Positions 11,700 to 23,503 of a stretch of 64,000 nt of DNA are shown here, one piece after another. Where the stretch lies: NCBI GenBank assembly GCA_032622095.1, contig CP136069.1, positions 86,946,958 through 87,010,957 on the forward strand. The letters are read 5' to 3'. Each line of letters begins with the position of its first letter. The stretch's first letter is position 1. Under the pieces are notes generated by a model. The model was not told where the DNA came from, did no database searches, and saw only the letters and a list, made by a program, of their open reading frames with translations. The position numbers and the translations under genes were made by a program. Source of the stretch: Siphonodentalium dalli. Taxonomy: Eukaryota > Mollusca > Scaphopoda > Gadilida > Siphonodentaliidae.

Positions 11700-12230
11700 A
11701 TGAATGAAGAATTGCAAACGTGGGGCTCCGAGAATCCGTTGAAACATGTGAATTATACAGAACTTGCGACGGTGATAACTAACAAAATAAATGAAGTCGC
11801 GATAAAACACATTCCAAACAAATTTGTTACAATTAGAACAGATGAACCCGAATGGATGTCAGGCCACATTCGTCTCCTTATGAGGCAACGCAAACGATTA
11901 TATGTCAAAGCAAAAAAGAATACGACATTAAATGCATGGGCTAAATATAAAACCAAGCGAAATGAAGTAATATCATCTATCAGAACTGCCAAGCGACTGG
12001 AAATGGGAAAAAAACAAAAACTCCTCGGCAGTTCTTTTACTGATTCCTCAGCGTGGTGGAAAACTCTTAATAGACTCATGGCCCCAGACCACAAACCTAT
12101 TCCGCCACTTTGCGAGGACAACAACGTATACACAGATAACAATTCTAAATCGGAAATATTAAATAATTATTTTTGCTCTACATCGTCCCTGCCCGAATCT
12201 GACGAAAAAAGAACCACCGCTATTATCTAG
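11700..12230 (+). pseudogene. LINE copy 1 linker between endonuclease and reverse transcriptase
   Basis: A lysine-rich, mostly helical frame of about 176 codons containing EPEWMSGHIRLLMRQRKRLY and a WWKTLNRL segment. This is typical of the connector between the two enzymatic domains of these retrotransposons (…W…R…R…ARR-like patterns). It follows the endonuclease fragment after a frame change and stops at 12230, shortly before the reverse transcriptase frame. Confidence 0.7.
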
Positions 12231-12246
12231 ATCTAAAAATTGTACA

Positions 12247-13650
12247 TTGAAACTTATTAAGATTATACACAAAGATGTATTGGAATCCCTGACGAGTGTT
12301 ATAGTAGCAAAGGCCAGTGGCGATGACGGTATCAGCCCAAAAATTCTAAAGAATTGCGCAACGGCCCTAGCAAGTCCTATGTGCTATATATTTAACGAAT
12401 TGTTAAAACATTCCTATTTCCCTGATGAGTGGAAGAGAGCAAACGTTTGTCCCATCTTTAAAAAAGGAGATCCAAGTATGCCATCGAATTATCGTCCGAT
12501 TTCATTGCTAAGTTGCCTCTCAAAAATATTTGAGAAATGTATCTTTCGACGTTTATCAAAATACTTATACGAAAATAAGCTCCTAACAGATTTACAATCG
12601 GGTTTCACTCCAAATGACAGTACTGTATTCCAACTAACAGACATATATCATTATCTTATTTCATCTTTAGACGAAGGAAAAGAAATAAGGTGTCTTTTCT
12701 GTGACATCAGCAAAGCTTTTGATAAAGTTTGGCATAAGGGATTATTGTCCAAATTAAGTAACCTAGGTGTGTGTGAAAACACATACGACATTTTGAAAAA
12801 TTATTTGGAAAATCGACAACAAAGAGTCATTTTGGAAACTACCCAGTCGTCTTGGAAATCTGTAGAATCTGGTGTCCCCCAAGGGTCGATACTGGGTCCC
12901 CTACTATTCTTGATATACATCAATGATATAGCAGACGATATAACAAGTAATATCCGACTTTTTGTAGACGATACCTCCCTTTTTCTAGCAGTAGAAGATC
13001 CCATAATGGCTGCTGACGTCCTAAACAAAGATATATAGAAAATACTCGATTGGTCTAACAAATGGCTTGTTAAATTTAACCCATCCAAAACTGAATCCCT
13101 CTTAATTAGCAGGAAAGAAATTAAACCTAGCCACCCCCATCTCAAAATGGCAAATCAGCCAATATGCGAAGTAGCGACACATAAACACCTAGGTCTAACC
13201 TTTAGTTCCGATGGTAAATGGAAATACCATATCGCAGATATTGAAAAACGAGCTTATAGTAGGCTGTCCCTGCTGAGGAAGCATAAATTTAACCTTGACA
13301 GGAGGTCACTAGAAAGAATATATTTATCATTTATTCGTCCTGTCCTGGAGTATGCCTCCTCAGTTTGGGACAACTGCAGCAACGAAGAAGCTAATGAATT
13401 AGAAGAAATCCAATACGAAGCCGCAAGAATCGTAACTGGCGCGACAAGAAGCTGTAGTAAAGAGGGCTTGCTCCACGAAACTGGGTGGGAGACACTTACG
13501 AATAGACGCCGAAAAACCAAGCTAACTCAATTTTTCAAAATGGTGAAAAAGTCAACACCCGCCTACCTATACATATATGTTCCCCCTATATCAGGGAGTC
13601 TAACAAATTACGACTTCAGACCTAAAGACATGAAACCGGTTTTTTTGTAA
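12247..13650 (+). pseudogene. LINE copy 1 reverse transcriptase, interrupted by TAG
   Basis: Reverse transcriptase motifs appear in order: DGISPKIL, PDEWKRANVCPIFKKGD, NYRPISLLSCLSKIFEK, CDISKAFDKVWH, GVPQGSILGPLLFLIYINDI and LFVDDTSLF. The catalytic box is F-V-D-D rather than the usual F/Y-A-D-D. A TAG at 13036-13038 breaks the frame. The same frame then continues through HKHLGLTFSSDGKWKYHI and the thumb/tail segments LEYASSVWDNC and EAARIVTGATRS to 13650. Confidence 0.88.
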
Positions 13651-13688
13651 TACTGAATCATATAAAAAAATCATTTTTACCTGCAGCT

Positions 13689-14126
13689 GTGAGTCTATGG
13701 AATGATCTACCACCGGAGGCTAAAAATTGTGAAACCATATCGGACTTCAAATCTTTTCTTAATACTGACCTCGTCGTGAGCCCCCGTTACATGGAATTTG
13801 CTTACACAAGACGAAGTCAAATTTGTCATTGTCGACTACGACTAGGGTGTAGCAATCTGAACTACGACTTATATCTCAATAATTTGCAAGACAATCAATA
13901 TTGTATATGTGGCGAAGTTGAAACAGTATCACACTTCTTGCACTATTGCCCAGTCTTTGAAGCCGAGAGAGATATATGTCTCAGCAACCTTAATAATTTG
14001 GAAACAAAAACACTCTTAGAAGGTTCAAAATCACTTCCCTTATCCAAAAACATTGAGATATTCGCTAACATTCAGAAATATATAGAACTAACTGGCAGAT
14101 TCAAGCCATATTATGCACATACCTGA
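13689..14126 (+). pseudogene. LINE copy 1 C-terminal segment with Cys/His motif
   Basis: After a frame change the protein resumes with SLWNDLPPEAKN and ends with CICGEVETVSHFLHYCPVF. The last segment is the Cys-x-Cys...His-x3-His-x2-Cys type found at the C-terminus of many LINE ORF2 proteins and thought to bind nucleic acid. It ends at a TGA at 14124-14126. Confidence 0.78.
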
Positions 14127-14329
14127 TGTATACGACATTAGGCTATGTATGGAACAAATTAAAAACGCATTAAAATCAAAATTAAACTAAGTGTAACATC
14201 AATCCCAAAAGTACCCTGCCAAAACCTACTACGATTGAGGGGGGGGGGGCTATCAGGCACATTATAATTAACAACAACAATAGTAATTTCCTGAGCTGTA
14301 TACATTCATATACATCGAAATGTACATTC

Positions 14330-14505
14330 TAGTTTTGTCTGTATGAAACGGTCACCATTCATTATTTCATACGTGTAGGAGATGGCTTAAGATAAGCATT
14401 ATGCTTACTGCCAAATCCCATTATAACCATCAATATCTCTCATCATCATACCGTGAATTTTGTACATTATATTGGTTAAAATAAAATATGTTTAAACTAA
14501 TCTTT
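14330..14505. repeat. Diverged copy of interspersed repeat H
   Basis: It shares short blocks (TAGGAGATGG, GCTTACTGCCAAATC, GTTTAAACTAAT) in the same order as repeat H at 5286-5526. Alignment would be needed for exact limits. Confidence 0.4.
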
Positions 14506-14634
14506 ATGAGAAACGGCCTCTATCTAAACTAAACTTCTGTACTGCCAAGAATATTTCTGAATATAATTTGTTTGGAAGTTCGTGTGATCCGTATAATACG
14601 ACATCGGTTGTTTTCTTACTTTAAAAAAACTGTA

Positions 14635-14800
14635 TCATTTCTGTTTTGTTTTACGTAAGGCAATTGTTTGCCATCCGGTTTCTAATAGTAGGTTGAGATC
14701 GCTGGTACTTCTCATGGCCCCCGTGACTATGACTAGTCGTATCATTTCATATTGAATATATTTTGGTTTGTTTGGTAGTTTACAATGAAGATTGAAAGCC
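14635..14800 (-). pseudogene. LINE C-terminal remnant
   Basis: The minus-strand frame contains MIRLVIVTGAMRSTSDLNLL and LETGWQTIALRKTKQ. This aligns residue by residue with the EAARIVTGATRS and HETGWETLTNRRRKT region of LINE copy 1. It is a small fragment of a related element in the opposite orientation. Confidence 0.7.
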
Positions 14801-14877
14801 CGACTATTTGTAATATGATCTGTATATATAGAATATTCTCTGATATGCCGGATATTAGGAAAGGAAAGGAAAAACAT

Positions 14878-15026
14878 TTGACAATAACATACTGTTTATG
14901 CCATATTTCTGATTAGCATAAGAAAAAAGTATGTCTATATTTTACTATTATTTCTGTTTATGGCGGTTTTTGACGGAGCTGAATATTTTAACAGCACACC
15001 CACCGCCAACGCCCGTATCTTTAAAT
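14878..15026. mobile_element. Partial copy of TTAA element F
   Basis: It matches the left part of the complete element at 37413-37914 in inverted orientation: GACAATAACATACTGTTTATG, TTTCTGTTTATGGCGGTTTTTG and CCACCGCCAACG. It ends at TTTAA, the usual family boundary. Confidence 0.6.
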
Positions 15027-15201
15027 AATTTATCCCCACCATGGATACAAGATGTTATTGCAATACACCTCAATTGGCAGTTGCACAATGACAATGATAA
15101 TTACATAAATTATATAAACATTACACACATATATAATTATCAAAAATAAGAAATTATATATATATATCTGCAATATTGTCGTTATCAATTGTCGCTTCTA
15201 C

Positions 15202-15931
15202 TTATTTGGCTGTAAGTTTTCTGTTTTTGGCCAAGAAGGCTCGGATCATGTCGCATATTACATCAATAGTTTCCTTTAACGCATTACTCATTATGAATAA
15301 GAATTGATCAAAATCAGAAAGATTTGAAAACTTAGAAAATGAATTGGCTAATTGAGTATAATAATTTTCATGTATATCTTGGTATGCGGCATATTTAATC
15401 ACAAAATGATATTCACTTTCAACCTGCTTCGTTTTGGAACCTCGTACTAATTCTATCTTGGACTGGTGATGGGGGCTGTTTGTGCCTTCCTCTCTTTATC
15501 CATGTTTATGCTTGCTCACTCTTAATCCGGTGAAACTCGACCTTGCTTCAGCTGACTAGCACTCCAGATGAGAGTGGTTGGGCGTGAAGCGCCCGGGATG
15601 GTCGAAAAGATCGAGTGATCTTCTCCTTCACCCCAGTCTTACACTCCAACAAATGTGGCTCTAATTTATACCTAATCTTGAAAAGTCTGTACGTGCGTAA
15701 TTTGTTACCACCTTGCGATTTATGGTTATCGAACAAAGCGTCCCCAAAGCGGTCAATATGTTCAACCTTCACCTTTTTATATAACTCTTTCTCTTGAAAT
15801 TCTTTCGATTTATCTGTGTTTGAAACGTATATCCCGTAATTTAAAAATAAAGACTTCCAACCTGGCTTAGATGTAATACCTTGATCTTCAATATAGCTAT
15901 CATGTATTAAACTCACATGCAGGCTCTGCAT
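15202..15931 (-). pseudogene. LINE ORF2 tail fragment
   Basis: Two minus-strand frames in succession, with a disabled stretch between, carry GGNKLRTYRLFKIRYKLEPH and then VESEYHFVIKYAAYQDIHEN. The LRTYRLFK phrase and the ExEYHFxxxC-like segment (Cys replaced by Tyr here) mark the C-terminal region of another LINE type common in invertebrates. Frame changes and stops near 15403-15547 show it is dead. Confidence 0.65.
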
Positions 15932-16651
15932 GTGTTCGATACTGTTTTCATATATCTGAACACACGAATCAATGCGTCATGTATGACAAGTAACCTCCCC
16001 AGTTCGGCGCGCGCAGCGTGGTTAGATGACAATCGCGTCAAAACCCGGAGCTTTGCCAACGTTAAGGCTGTTATATTTCGTCCGCTACAACAGGGTATGT
16101 TAGCAAGTTATCAACTGGGGACACGTCACTTGCATGATGTGTTATATACTAGTATATATATTCGTTAATATAAGCATAATGCATGGTCATCGTCAAAGGT
16201 TGTATCTACATTGTTGATGTACATATAATTTCTCGAAAAATGAGAGACCCGAGGTACAAAGAATGGCTTCACATGAGGAACACAGGCATTGTACGACATC
16301 AACTACTCCGGCATAGAACGTATCCAACGATTGTCCTTTATTTATGTCGGCGACATTGTTACTAAAGCTAGCCACACATGTTTGCGTATGCGTGTGCCAA
16401 CGTGTCATCGTAATTTATTTCCGGGGCGCACGATGGGGGCGGGGGGGGGGGGGGGGTAGACAGCACCATACCTTTGGTGAAACTGTTCAACAGTTATGTA
16501 TTTCCTAATTGAATCGATAAAGAGTTATAAATAATAGACACAAATGAGACGAAATTGTTCTGGCACTTTAATTGTCTGCGTGATATATTTAGTGTAAAAT
16601 GGCCATTATATCGTTATTTTATACCAAAGGTTGAATATTTCCTACTTTCGG
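15932..16651. other. No gene recognised; contains a G homopolymer
   Basis: Apart from a G run at 16437-16456 I see no supported feature. Frames near 15917-16365 lack recognisable domains. Confidence 0.4.
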
Positions 16652-17142
16652 TTAAAGGCCCACTTGATTTTCGAACCTCCAATTCACATTTATATGTAAA
16701 ATATATACCATATTATATACCAGTTGGAAGAGTAAGCTCCAAAATATTACTTTTAAACTTATTCGACGTAATACACTGTGAACATGTCGTTTTTTCTAGA
16801 AACTGGCGTCTGTTCTGTGGTCATGTTTATGCACAAAGTCAATTATTTTCAATGCAAGGGGAATAACTATATATATATTTAGATATAGTTATTTACCTTC
16901 CATTGAAAATACATCTTTAGTTTGAATTCTGTTGCATTCTGGGAGCCAAAGGGGGGACTTATTGTATTATTTCAGCTATTTTCTATTACTCTATATTGGC
17001 ACCTTACGAGACACAGACATTCCACATGGTGATGAATTATAGTATTTTAATCATATTTTATGGCATAGATTGTTATTAAAACCGTATATCAAGGCACTAT
17101 AAAAAAAATAATCAGTGACTCGAAAATTAAGTGGGCTGTTAA
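16652..17142. mobile_element. Inverted-repeat element B, copy 2 (TTAA-flanked)
   Basis: Left end TTAAAGGCCCACTTGATTTT and right end AATTAAGTGGGCTGTTAA are inverted repeats bordered by TTAA. The interior carries a hairpin (16846-16910) with TTTTCAATG and CATTGAAAA arms and the phrase GGGAGCCAAAG, all found in copy 1 in the opposite orientation. About 490 bp, non-coding. Confidence 0.75.
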
Positions 17143-17450
17143 TTGTGTTTACTAAAACCAATATAGAATGTGCAGAAAATGAGAATATTTTAGTCACATT
17201 ATCGACTCATTATGATGCGATTCTAAGCAGATTATGTGCGGATAATGAAACAAACAAGCCAACTCACGACTTGTTTTTAGGTGTACGTTTAACTAGTGTT
17301 TCCACTGTGGCCCCCACAATTAAACGTAATACCAGGTGAGATTCCATTAGGCCTATCTACCTATTTCAGAATCAAAGAATCACATTATCTATACATATTT
17401 CACATTATAGGCCGATTATGTGCGTATTTGCGCGAGGATAAGTTGGACGA
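17143..17450 (+). repeat. Interspersed repeat G, copy 1
   Basis: Blocks such as GTCACATTATCGACTCA, CCAACTCACGACTTGTTT and CGATTATGTGCGTATTTGCG recur in reverse complement at about 38870-39125. A short frame runs through it here but is not kept open in the other copy, so I treat it as non-coding. Confidence 0.6.
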
Positions 17451-18599
17451 TTTGTGATCTTTGTGCTTTATTGTTATCCTGTAACCGGTTGATCGTTTAT
17501 CTCGAAGAGATCAAGCTGCATGTTGGTGACAAATAATCTAACGGCGATAACGAGGTTCATATATGGTTCTATCTGCATGGTATTTTAGTTCGCAAATAGT
17601 TTTTACCTGATGGCTTTTCTTCGTTAAATATCGTCTGAAGCAGCATACATTATTATCACACATTTTTCGAATTAATTTCAAGGAATTAATACCACTATGG
17701 ACAATTTCTTTATATTTAGGGAGATGTGCACGAGATATGGATATCTACCAGGTGCTGCTCGCACTGAGTAATTTGATGACATACGATTTACACCAAGCGC
17801 ATATTTACAAAATCTTATCTGAGTTTTTTTTTCACACGGAACGGTTTCAAGATTGTTCAGATTCTAGTCAAAGACCCATACTTCACATCCATAAAGTGTA
17901 ATTTTTTTATGAGCTTACCGAAGGGCGTGTTCCAAACGCTGATTGAATAGTTTTTACTTTTGTCATAAAGATTTAACCATTACCTTCATGCTTTTATTAC
18001 GGACATAAGTTGACTTCTTTTCTCACACCACACAATCTCTGCTTCTATACTTCTCTTCCCCGTATGTTTAAATAGATTCGCGTTGCGTTAAACGTTAATT
18101 ATTTATTGCAGACATACTGATGTATATAAAGCCATTTTCGGTCGATGCAAAAGGTTGAATTAAGTCCGGGTATATGGATTCTTTTTGCTGTAGGAGCATG
18201 TTGTATCTTGAAAACCAAGACGTTTCTAAAGTTCCAATATAGCAACAACCAATATAGCTTTCGCATGCATAAAATATAGCATGCGCTGTTTCCACTAGGT
18301 CTGTGCTCTTTCAGTCCACCGCCAATTGGTAGAAAAACACGTTCTTTGAATATTGAAATTCCTGCCTCATTAAATATGTACCAAACTTACCCAGTTATTG
18401 ACGCGATATATAAATACTCAGTACGATCACCATATCATCAAGTTACAACAACAATATTTCTTCAAAATACGCTTTTATTATCAGGATCGATTAATTACAA
18501 CAAAATAGTGCTAACCGCTGTCAACTATGGTATACAATTTTCCAAAACTTGTTATTTATCAACATGTCGTTCAACGAAATATGGTCGTATTATCACTTG
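17451..18599. other. No gene recognised
   Basis: AT-rich; short frames without recognisable domains on either strand. Confidence 0.4.
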
Positions 18600-18841
18600 C
18601 GTATCACGAAATTTGGCCGTATTACCACTTGATTTTAGAGTTATCCACCTTCATCTGAAATTTAGTCCGAGACCATCGGTTTGACGACTTTGACAACAAA
18701 TAATTACACATTTCGAGAAATAGCAAATTAAAAAAATCGATATCTGATCACTATGAGCTTTGATGTGTGGGTTCCCCGACTCACACCCGAAGCCAAAGAA
18801 ATAGTCATATGTGAGCGTTAGTTCGGATTATGCATCTTTAA
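18600..18841. mobile_element. Decayed half-copy of MITE family A
   Basis: The phrases ACCACTTGATTTTAGAGTTATCC, GAGCTTTGATG and CCCGAAGCCAAAGAAATAGT match the right half of family A elements with many substitutions. It shares its terminal TTAA with family A copy 3, so copy 3 may have inserted at its end. Confidence 0.5.
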
Positions 18842-19325
18842 AGGTACTCAATCCGAACAGAGGGTCCCCATCTCAACAGATTCCAACAACAACAATCCGA
18901 TCAGAGGGTCTTATATTACTATTTCTTTGGCTTTGGGGGTAAAACATATTTGATTCGTGTCGAGGAACCCATCAAACAAAGCTCAGAGTTATTAGATATT
19001 GATTTTTGAAATTTGTTAGTTTCTCGAGATGAGTACTAATAATTGCCGTCAGTTTCGTAACCTGCGCGAGATGTGTACACCAAAACACAATTCAAACAGA
19101 CAAGGATGGATAACTCTAAAATCAAGAGGTAATAATAACGCAATTTTGACTGAGTTCTGGGCCAGAAAGTATTCCCGATAATGAAAAATAATAGATTTCT
19201 AAAATCGATATCTAACAAATCTGAGCTTTGATGGGTGACTTCCTCGACTCGAATCAAATATTTTTGACCCCCAAAGCCATTGAAATAGTATTTGAGAGGA
19301 GTTTTATCGGATTGAGTACCTTTAA
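18838..19325. mobile_element. TTAA-flanked long-arm MITE, family A, copy 3
   Basis: Complete, in the reverse orientation to copies 1 and 2: the arm carrying the AACAACAACAATCCGATC insert is on the left. TTAA borders both AGGTACTCAATCC ends. Confidence 0.8.
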
Positions 19326-19338
19326 ATGTAAATATTGC

Positions 19339-19500
19339 ATTTGAGCTTCCTTTTTTTTGGGTAGCTTCGGTGGCCGTGTGATATTGACGTCGGACTTAGA
19401 GTCGCAACGCGCGCTCGCCGTCATGGGCCGGGGTTCAAATACTACCAAATCCCCCAAAAAATTGCAGTCTCAAAAATTACATTATCTTCTAAAAAATAGG
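19339..19500 (+). repeat. tRNA-derived SINE-like repeat, copy 1
   Basis: A tRNA-like head contains GGTGGCCGTG (A-box-like) and GGGGTTCAAAT (diverged B box), then CCCCCAAAA and a common tail with CTCAAAAATTACAT. The second copy nearby has a perfect B box. The spacing and GC-rich variable region suggest a class II (Leu/Ser) tRNA ancestor, but I could not fold a clean cloverleaf. Confidence 0.55.
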
Positions 19501-19616
19501 CGCCTTGTGTGTTGTATAGTCCCAGACATGTTCAAAGAGCAACGCTCGGCATGTTTCGGAGACGTATATATAACATGCTACTGTGCCATATCTGCTTTCT
19601 ATACACAATATAGACC

Positions 19617-20093
19617 TTAAAGGTACTCAATCCGTAAAGAGGGTCCCCATCTCAATAGATTCCAACAACAACAATCCGATCAGAGGGTCCTATATTACTA
19701 TTTCTTTGGCTTTGGGGGTAAAAAATATTTGATTCGAGTCGAGGAACCCATCAAACAAAGCTCAGAGTTATTAGATATTGATTTTTCAAATTTGTTATGT
19801 TCTCGAGATGAGTACCAACAACTGCCGTAATCTGCTCTGGATGTGTACTCCAAATCTATTCAAACAGACAAGGATGAATAACTCTAAAATCAAGTGGTAA
19901 TTTTAACGCAATTTTTACTGAGTTCTGGGCCAGATAGTATTCCCGATAATGAAAAATAATAGATTTCTAAAATCGATATCTAACTAATCTGAGCTTTGAT
20001 GGGTGACTTCCTCGACTCGAATCAAATATTTTTGACCCCCGAATCCATTGAAATAGTAATTGAGAGGAGTTTTATCGGGTTGAGTACCTTTAA
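19617..20093. mobile_element. TTAA-flanked long-arm MITE, family A, copy 4
   Basis: Complete; TTAA plus AGGTACTCAATCC on the left and GGTTGAGTACCT plus TTAA on the right. Same orientation as copy 3. It lies between the two SINE-like repeats. Confidence 0.8.
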
Positions 20094-20137
20094 CATGTGC
20101 ATATAGTGTCATAAGTGCGACGTCGGAATACAGCGGT

Positions 20138-20300
20138 CATTTGAGCTTCCTTTTTTGTGGTCGCTTTGGTGGCTGTGTGGTATTGACGTCGGACTTTGAG
20201 TCGCAAGGCGCGCGCTCGCCGTCATGGGCTGGGGTTCGAACCCCACCCAATCCCCCCAAAAAATGCACTGTCTCAAAAATTACATGTTCTTCTTTAAATG
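20138..20300 (+). repeat. tRNA-derived SINE-like repeat, copy 2
   Basis: Same start (CATTTGAGCTTCCTTTTT) and tail as copy 1. The B-box segment GGTTCGAACC (20233-20242) is intact and lies within GGGGTTCGAACCCC, which can form the T stem-loop. The A-box-like region is near 20168-20181. Internal RNA polymerase III promoter elements of this kind are the hallmark of tRNA-derived SINEs. Confidence 0.6.
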
Positions 20301-20999
20301 GATTTGTTTTTAGTAATACAAACAAATAATGTAGAACGACCTGAGTTCATCCATTGCTTCTGCAAATAAGTTCATAATGAAATATCAGCACCACTCACAT
20401 TATCAGAATCCGCGTTTTATAGTAATCTAAAATTTCGTTACGAAAATTAGTGATATATTGACCAATCACGGCTTTTGTCGACAATACTGACTGCGATACT
20501 ACAGTAAATGTTCACAAACAATGTCTAAGAAACTTTGTATGATTTTTCAGCTGCGTACCCACCATGAAGCCCTTATGGCATTTTACACACCGTGTACCTG
20601 GCACTGTGACCAAATATGAAGGTATCACCAAAAACGGACCATGTGGGGAAAGTATTTTTCACGCATATGTTATGGGAATATCTGTGTTTCAAATCGTAAA
20701 ACAGACGTCCACACGAAGCAGGAATATTTAGCCACCCGACGTCAGTCGGTTTTCTCAGATCAAACCATTTACCAATTTTTAGCGAAGTGTTTTTGCCTTT
20801 GCTCTCAAATTATCGATAACATATATTCGCTAGTACATGTATTACCCCTGGCCTTCTACTCGATATATCTGAATATGTCAATGCCGCATAGGATTGAACA
20901 TAGTTTTAAAAATCAGTGTCATTACGCCATGTAATGGTGTTTGTTCAGCTCGTGATTCTTGATTTCCAGTGGTGGCATGGAGGATTTATTTATATAAAT
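20301..20999. other. No gene recognised; contains an inverted scrap of repeat D
   Basis: About 20575-20645 (ending GGTATCACCAAAAACGGACC) matches, in reverse complement, text near 22730-22800 and 35320-35380 of repeat D. The rest shows nothing that I can support. Confidence 0.45.
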
Positions 21000-21730
21000 G
21001 GGGATTTTTGGGACACACTAAAAGTTGTAGTGCGTCCCCGAGGTCGAGCCCGGTTAAAGGTGTAATTGGGAATTTCAATTTTGTTTATTGTCGTTTCCAT
21101 TATGTTAATAATGTTGATTTTTGGTTTGTGATAAACTATGCCAATTACAAATAAGAGAAATGAAAAAGATAATTTGTACGTCTTATATTTCAACTTTTAT
21201 CGAAATGTTTCTTTCCGCAGCCCACTGAAAGTTGTAATTTGAACTATCCGAGTCAGCCGCCTGTTTATTAATCAGGTCCTAATTGTTATTGTTCAGATTA
21301 TGTTGGCGGCTCAGATCAATGGATGTTTTAGTTTTCGACCTGAGTGTATGAAACGGTGAATTATACTCAAAGTACTGTTTATACACTATACAGTTGTTTT
21401 ACATATAAGATTATGTCATGCACAGGAATGTGTTTTGTTAGAGATGTCGCAGCTGATTTTATAGGTTTATAGAGGATAATTAACGAACCGGCGGCTGACT
21501 CGACTGTCTCCGATTACAACTTTTAGTCGATAAAAGTTGAAATAAAAGATTTACAAAATATCATTTTAATTTCTTTAATTTGTAATTGGCCTAGCGTATA
21601 CCAAAAATCAACAGTGTTGGCCTTATAATAACGACAAATAAACGAAATTCAAATCTGCATGCAACTACACGTTGTACCTGGCTCGGGCTCGAACTAACTT
21701 TTAATGATTTTTTTATTTTCTACTAGGCCA
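21000..21730. mobile_element. Long inverted-repeat element
   Basis: Left arm (about 21007-21285) and right arm (about 21480-21725) are diverged inverted copies. Examples are CAACTTTTATCG versus CGATAAAAGTTG, GAGTCAGCCGCC versus GGCGGCTGACTC, and the region around GAGCCCGG versus CTCGGGCTCG. A spacer of about 200 bp separates them. There is no transposase, and target duplications were not resolved. Confidence 0.7.
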
Positions 21731-22055
21731 ACACCGCTGAACGTGTAGTTCCTTGGTAAACGTATCAGAAAACGAGGTAGACATCAGTACAATTATGATC
21801 TTGTCATTATGTAAATAATACATATATTAAAAAAAACATTTAAAAACAATTCTACGTTTTATTTCAGGTGTTATTACCGTTTTTTTTTTTAGTTTATGAT
21901 TATAATTGTTAGGCAAAACATTGGGGAATGAGGTTTAATGCAAAAAAAAACCCACCCCCCCCCCCCCCCCCCCAAAAAAACTACCGGTACCTATTGAGCA
22001 TTAAATTAAGTTAAAGCTTCAAGATCTAAAATTCAAGTTGGCTGCAGCAACGGGT
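21731..22055. other. AT-rich spacer with a C homopolymer
   Basis: It contains a run of C (about 21955-21973) next to A runs. Nothing else can be supported. Confidence 0.4.
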
Positions 22056-23503
22056 TAATTCAAGAAACTGTTAGGTGGACCCTCTAGACATGTCCCTGTT
22101 CACTCATGATTTAAACCGATTTAACGTTCCGGGCCTATACTTTGAATATCAAAGAATAATAGCCCATACTATTAGTAGGTCATCAGAACATAAAACATAA
22201 ACAAACATACCCGAACAGGCCATTGCGATGTACCCTCCCCAGAACACACAAAACAATAACGAAAGATCGTACATGTGCCGGCATGCGACCTGTCCGAAAG
22301 GTAATGGGGATATTTTCAAACAGAAACAGTCAAAATGCGAAATATATAATCCGTATCTTTGACATTCCAAATAGTTTTAGTGACATCCCATTGCAGCTTC
22401 GATCCACGGCTTTGATACCCGAAATTCTGTTGGGTACCCACACGTATTTTTGCGAACCACACTGTAGGGTAGTTAACCGAACAGATAGTTTTCTATCGAT
22501 ACACAGCCGTCAATGACTGATAAATTTGTCACAAAGATATAACGTCAAAATTTTTCTATTATTTATGATAAAATCGGAAATGAGCCGGAATTTCCATTAA
22601 ATGTATCGGTGTGAGAGAAAGATATGATCGCTATCCCATTGAGGGAACATTCAGTTTTACGAAAGTATGTTTTTAATAGTGGATATCATCATTCAATTGT
22701 GCGATAAATTGATTCATCTTAGGTGTAGCATGGTCCGTTTTTGTGATACCTTCCGATTTGGTGTTACCGACTATACACGGGGTGTTGTAAACTCCACCAT
22801 TCCCACCTAAGTACAATATTCTCGCCGGACGCTATCGCCTAAGGCGATCTCAACATCTGGGGCCGTATAAATTGGAAGTGCACAAAAACTAAGCTCCCAA
22901 TATGAACCTTTTGAGTTATTTGTTGAGGTTCCATAATCTTTAAAACTCACCTTTCCTCATGATTGCTTCAAGATATAAACTTCGAAAAAAATATTCCTGC
23001 TTTCGTGTACTCCGTTATGTTCAAGGTACGGTTAAGTCGTGTAGACATAAAGTTAAGTGTGGCTCCTGCAACACAAGAGCGCTGCGACAAGAATGAGGAA
23101 TAGGAGTTACATTTCTTGTCCACAATTAGAATACTCCTTGCTCTCCAATTATATAATCACAAGTTATGGTGGACCGAAATCCTTGTCGATGTTCCAAGAA
23201 TAGCACAGACAATGGTGCCCCAAGGAATCCTGATGCTTGAGTCGATAAGCTGATTACGATAAATGCGTGACACCGTCCACACTGTATCGAAGTAATGACT
23301 CCTAATTTGCCACTTCCGCCTATCTTTGTGGTCACTAAACTGTACTTCGTAAGTGCGAAATGTCGCCGAAACGGTCTGCTATTTTGATAGCAGTGGATGT
23401 AAAGTGACCAATTTTTGAATTGTAATTTTCATGCAAATCTGTATAGATCATGCCATGAATCTCTACTCTGGCTACGCTCGTTGAGATCATATTCCACCAT
23501 TTG
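22056..23503 (+). repeat. Repeat D-R-E, copy A: first part (D)
   Basis: About 1.45 kb aligns with 34575-36088 throughout, from AAGAAACTGTTAGGTGGAC to CTCTGGC(T/C)ACGCTCGT, with indels and substitutions. No conserved frame is seen. In copy B the D part runs on into parts R and E; here R and E lie further right (27766-28067 and 33990-34253), separated by later insertions. Confidence 0.75.

Larger units (their letters stand above)
11040..14200 (+). mobile_element. LINE copy 1: broken APE-type non-LTR retrotransposon
   Basis: Reading from the left there is an apurinic-type endonuclease part, a linker, a reverse transcriptase, a thumb/tail region and a C-terminal zinc-knuckle-like segment, in ORF2 order. 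The 5' part of the endonuclease is absent. Frames change near 11572-11700, near 12230-12247 and near 13650-13689, and an in-frame TAG interrupts it at 13036-13038, so it is dead. The 3' limit is uncertain; A-rich sequence begins near 14158. The protein looks like the Jockey/CR1 group (family inference from memory of motif style). Confidence 0.85.
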
